From contig CABHOK010000001.1 of the NCBI GenBank assembly GCA_902168205.1, positions 1 to 64,000 of the forward strand: a stretch of DNA of 64,000 nt, in the 5' to 3' direction. The DNA is from an uncultured Chitinophaga sp. (GTDB lineage: Bacteria; Bacteroidota; Bacteroidia; Cytophagales; Cyclobacteriaceae). A model generated the notes under the pieces. That model searched no databases. It was not told the origin of the DNA and worked only from the letters and a program-made list of their open reading frames with translations. Both the position numbers and the translations under genes were made by a program. Within the stretch, counting starts at the first letter, position 1. The number at the start of each line of letters is the position of its first letter. This document shows positions 61,404-64,000 of this stretch, one piece after another.

Positions 61404-62303
61404 TTAACGTTTCATGCCGTTTCTGATCAGAAAATCTTCGTACGATTCTTTGTAATAGGCTACATCCGGAGCCAGGCGGATCGCTTCTTCATACGCAGTA
61501 ACTGCATCTATATACAAGCGATTTTCTTCATAGAAACTTGCGAGGAACAATTTATTGAGTGCTGTTTGCTCGGCTACATTGCTTTGAATTTCACCCAGCG
61601 ATACTTTGATTTTGTCTTTCTGTGCAGGTGCCATTTTCTTCACCAGCTTCTCGGCAGACTTTTTATTAGGATCTGCTTTCGCTGAAACCTGTACGAGCAC
61701 GGCATTCTCTGAAGCAAATTTTGCATCGCTCAGGTCTACGCGTAAAGACGATTCAGGTGTTTCTATTTTTGCAAGTTCATCACCAAACATATTATTGATC
61801 ACCACTATATATGGACCTTCAATCTTGTTGGCATCCCATGCAATTACAACGGAAGAATTATATACATCGGCATGTTGATTTTCAGGCAGAAGAATTTGTA
61901 TCGCGGTAGCTTCACCACGGTGTACAGCTCCTGTAGCACTCAGTCTGTTCTTCTTGGCTTCAGCAGAATTACTGCTCAATATAAAGTCGGTATATTTATT
62001 CAGAACGCTTGAACCACTGCCGCTTACTTTCGCAGCAAGGTCTGCTACTTTATAGTTACCAGCCTGTTTAAGTTCGATGGGCTTACCATTGGCATGCACC
62101 AGACCGATATAAGCATTGTCAGAAAGTTTCAGCTCATCACCTGATTTTAAGGATGCTCCGGTTTTGATAGGTTGCCACACATCTCCGTTTTTCAATTCGT
62201 TGGAGCCTTTGTTAACCAACACTTTAAAAGCGTAATCCTGGGCAACGGCAGAGGCAGCGTAGAAGAATGTAATGGATAAGAGGGTGAGGATTTTAGTTTT
62301 CAT
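61404..62303 (-). CDS. Secreted FecR-like domain protein with TPR end (paralog B)
   Basis: A 299-residue close paralog of the gene at 60381-61283. After the signal peptide (ends AVA-Q) both begin DY-x-FKVLVNKG. The FecR-like stretch is VWQPIKTGASLKSGDELKL then YIGLVHANGKPIELKQAGNY, and the TPR-type end is ALNKLFLASFYEENRLYIDA. The pair agrees in most positions over the whole length, so it arose by tandem duplication. It lies 32 bp after the CHASE2 gene's stop on the same strand and forms an operon with it. Confidence 0.78.
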   Translation of the reverse strand: MKTKILTLLSITFFYAASAVAQDYAFKVLVNKGSNELKNGDVWQPIKTGASLKSGDELKLSDNAYIGLVHANGKPIELKQAGNYKVADLAAKVSGSGSSVLNKYTDFILSSNSAEAKKNRLSATGAVHRGEATAIQILLPENQHADVYNSSVVIAWDANKIEGPYIVVINNMFGDELAKIETPESSLRVDLSDAKFASENAVLVQVSAKADPNKKSAEKLVKKMAPAQKDKIKVSLGEIQSNVAEQTALNKLFLASFYEENRLYIDAVTAYEEAIRLAPDVAYYKESYEDFLIRNGMKR

Positions 62304-62335
62304 AATCTTGCATTCACAGTATAAATCTTTGTGCG

Positions 62336-63673
62336 TTAATACTCCTGACTTGGCTTAGGTAATCTTCGAATTATATTTAGCCAAAGACGTGCCATTCCCG
62401 GTCTGAATACGTTAAAGTAAAATTCAAAGCATGGACCTACCGCAGCAATGGTGGCCAGTGTTAACGTAAGATCGAGTTTGAAGTTCGACTCCGAAAACAA
62501 CCATACGGAAAATCCTACCAGCAACACGATTTGTGCGATCTGAATAACCAGCGAAACACTGTCAAACCATAATGGGTACCGATGATTCAAAGCGTAGAAC
62601 AATGCCACATTGAAAAAACAAAACAGAAATGCTATCAAATACGTAACCCATTCAGGAAGCTCGTTAATATAGTCTTCATTTAAAATAGTGGCGAGAATAT
62701 TGGCATGCACCACCAGCCCGAACATATCGGGGTTTGCACGACCAGCCACTTTGTTATTGAGCGGAGTAAAAAATTTATCACTCCAGGATGGATCGCCTAA
62801 ATAATCTCCGAGATAACCGAAGATCACAATTTTATCTTTGATCATCTCCGGAAGAAACTCACCCCGAAAAGGTTGGTATACATCCAGTGCGTAGAACATA
62901 ACGGGATAATGCGTTGTACCAAGATCCTGCTCACGAAGTGATTTTATTTTTACATCCTGTATATCAATATTACCACGGTAGTTAATGATCTCTTCGGATT
63001 TATCGCGGCTCAGAAACTTCGCAGTCTTTACCGGGTCATACTTCATGGCAAGTCTTACAGCAAATGCATACTCAACTTTTCCATTGGAAGTTGTCTTCGG
63101 GATAAACGAACGACAGATCTTTACATCTTCCTGGTATCGCGCCCCGGTAACAAGATTAGCATATCCATGCTGAGCCTGGCTCTGAAATAATTCATCCGAA
63201 TATTCGATCGAATCATATACTTCTACGGCATCGGCTTTGGTAAGTGAATCAGACTGCAACAACTTGGATACAAGCACCACATTACCGGCCTCCTGTATTG
63301 CGCTGCTCAACATCAGATTCCCCAACGTATCCAGTAACTGCGGACAATTTACTGTATCGCGAAGTCCGCCTTCACAATTAAAAAAACCATCGATACCAAT
63401 AACGCGGGGTTTATGCTGAGCAATGATAGAGAGTTGCTGAGCGATCTGTCCTCGTGACAAGCCTCCTATATTTACCAGTACGATACGTTCATCAACAAGC
63501 GGATCCTGGCGTAAATTAGAGAACGCATAATCAGTAAGTTCAAAATCAGAAAGAGCCTGCGCTATAGGATCGAACGCGTTGAACAGTTCGAGCTTTGTTA
63601 CTTTCGAGATACACCACATGAATCCAAACACAAAGAGCGTAGCAAACAAACTGTTTATCAGGAATTTCTTCAT
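62336..63673 (-). CDS. CHASE2-domain membrane protein without an output domain
   Basis: A 445-residue inner-membrane protein: signal anchor (residues 1-22), an extracytoplasmic CHASE2 sensory domain (about 40-325; VDERIVLVNIGGLSRGQIAQ, PRVIGIDGFFN, IINYRGNID, IVIFGYLGDYLGDPSW, MFGLVVHANILATIL) and three transmembrane helices (about 330-420). Most CHASE2 proteins continue into a cyclase, kinase or phosphatase; this one ends 25 residues after the last helix. The output may pass to another protein. It heads an operon with the two FecR-like/TPR paralogs. Confidence 0.9.
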   Translation of the reverse strand: MKKFLINSLFATLFVFGFMWCISKVTKLELFNAFDPIAQALSDFELTDYAFSNLRQDPLVDERIVLVNIGGLSRGQIAQQLSIIAQHKPRVIGIDGFFNCEGGLRDTVNCPQLLDTLGNLMLSSAIQEAGNVVLVSKLLQSDSLTKADAVEVYDSIEYSDELFQSQAQHGYANLVTGARYQEDVKICRSFIPKTTSNGKVEYAFAVRLAMKYDPVKTAKFLSRDKSEEIINYRGNIDIQDVKIKSLREQDLGTTHYPVMFYALDVYQPFRGEFLPEMIKDKIVIFGYLGDYLGDPSWSDKFFTPLNNKVAGRANPDMFGLVVHANILATILNEDYINELPEWVTYLIAFLFCFFNVALFYALNHRYPLWFDSVSLVIQIAQIVLLVGFSVWLFSESNFKLDLTLTLATIAAVGPCFEFYFNVFRPGMARLWLNIIRRLPKPSQEY

Positions 63674-63733
63674 ACAGGTAGTCGTAGTATCAAGTAAATT
63701 TAGAAATTTAAACGTTCAATATCTATAACAACT

Positions 63734-64000
63734 TTGAAGGCTTCGCTCAGACCCAGACTCACCGTTAATCAATTCGCAGAGGGCATTCTCCGTGGCGACC
63801 GCGTTATTCTCGGCCAGGCTATAACATTGATCGAGAGCACACGCGCTGCAGATCAAAGTGCAGGAGCACAACTGCTAGAACGGATCATTTCAAAAACAGG
63901 TCACGCCATTCGTATCGGTATAACCGGAGTACCCGGTGTTGGCAAGAGTACATTTATCGAAGCGTTTGGTAAATATGTAATTGATCAGCAAAAAAAACTT
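63734..64000 (+). CDS. meaB: Methylmalonyl-CoA mutase chaperone GTPase MeaB, N-terminal part
   Basis: The gene runs off the right edge; 89 codons are visible from TTG 63734. They read LTVNQFAEGILRGDRVILGQ, then AITLIEST, and then IRIGITGVPGVGKSTFIEAF. This is the MeaB/ArgK GTPase with P-loop GVPGVGKST, which guards and loads cobalamin into methylmalonyl-CoA mutase. No ATG is in frame nearby, so a TTG start is inferred. It is divergent from the CHASE2 gene. Confidence 0.92.
   Translation, partial: MKASLRPRLTVNQFAEGILRGDRVILGQAITLIESTRAADQSAGAQLLERIISKTGHAIRIGITGVPGVGKSTFIEAFGKYVIDQQKKL

Noticed and set aside
60381-62303. Calling the two FecR-like proteins anti-sigma factors
   Set aside because: Both have cleavable signal peptides and no cytoplasmic sigma-binding part or transmembrane helix, and no sigma factor gene is adjacent.
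1-64000. tRNA or rRNA genes and CRISPR arrays
   Set aside because: I looked through the intergenic stretches for TpsiC-loop-like GTTCGA contexts, rRNA-like conserved blocks and regularly spaced repeats, and saw none.

Overview
The window reads as a piece of a Bacteroidota chromosome, most likely a soil or freshwater Cytophagales member. The signs are a SusC/SusD pair with its own ECF sigma factor and FecR anti-sigma, TPR-containing LytS-type kinases with LytTR regulators, a BshA bacillithiol enzyme, near absence of Shine-Dalgarno sites, and several promoters of the TAnnTTTG type (the one in front of sucD has a full TTTG-N19-TAnnTTTG layout). The genus-level placement is inference.

Layout. 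1-127 is the tail of an IS256-type insertion sequence. 247-5277 holds a protein of unknown function, a von Willebrand A protein and a divergent LytS/LytTR two-component pair. 5278-9345 is a run of small accessory genes: a RidA-like protein flanked by palindromic repeats, an acyltransferase, an orphan barstar-family protein, a methyltransferase, a cysteine-paired protein that may be an immunity protein, and a YCII-domain protein. 9471-13229 carries a secreted sulfatase-modifying-factor-fold protein, a Tat-exported Gfo/Idh/MocA oxidoreductase, PlsC and a membrane protein. 13357-18898 (minus strand) encodes a FecA-like TonB receptor, a vanadium-haloperoxidase/PAP2 lipoprotein, an outer-membrane channel-like protein and a small anchored protein.

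19004-21402 has rsmG, an ECF-type sigma factor and a family-2 glycosyltransferase. 21744-28875 is a complete SusD-SusC-FecR-sigma polymer-uptake and signalling unit. 29742 is a LacI-type regulator with a perfect 20-bp palindrome in its upstream region. 30899-34133 is tgt, an LptF/G permease and an EamA transporter, followed by an OprP-like porin and a BlaI/BlaR-type repressor-protease pair with two identical-type operators. 37927-40107 is a likely DgcN/DgcA D-glutamate pathway pair. 40684-41224 is a decayed toxin-antitoxin locus. 41254-44947 holds rlmN and a coupled TPR-AAA ATPase and TPR membrane protein.

44951-48400 has two rhomboid proteases and mutL. 48577-53602 has a GH3-beta-lactamase fusion, bshA, a fatty-acid-hydroxylase protein and an unlisted 44-residue lipoprotein. 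53710-56431 is a VWA/MoxR-type ATPase pair. 56599-59368 has an AlbA_2 protein, a PIN-PhoH protein and a 74-residue protein. 59402-63673 (minus) holds sucD and an operon of a CHASE2 membrane protein with two paralogous FecR-like/TPR secreted proteins. The window ends inside meaB.

Most of the window is ordinary core and accessory content. The parts that look least described are the CHASE2/FecR-like operon, the TPR-AAA/TPR-membrane couple, the palindromic repeats round the RidA-like gene, and the DgcN/DgcA pair in a Bacteroidota context. No tRNA, rRNA or CRISPR array was seen.
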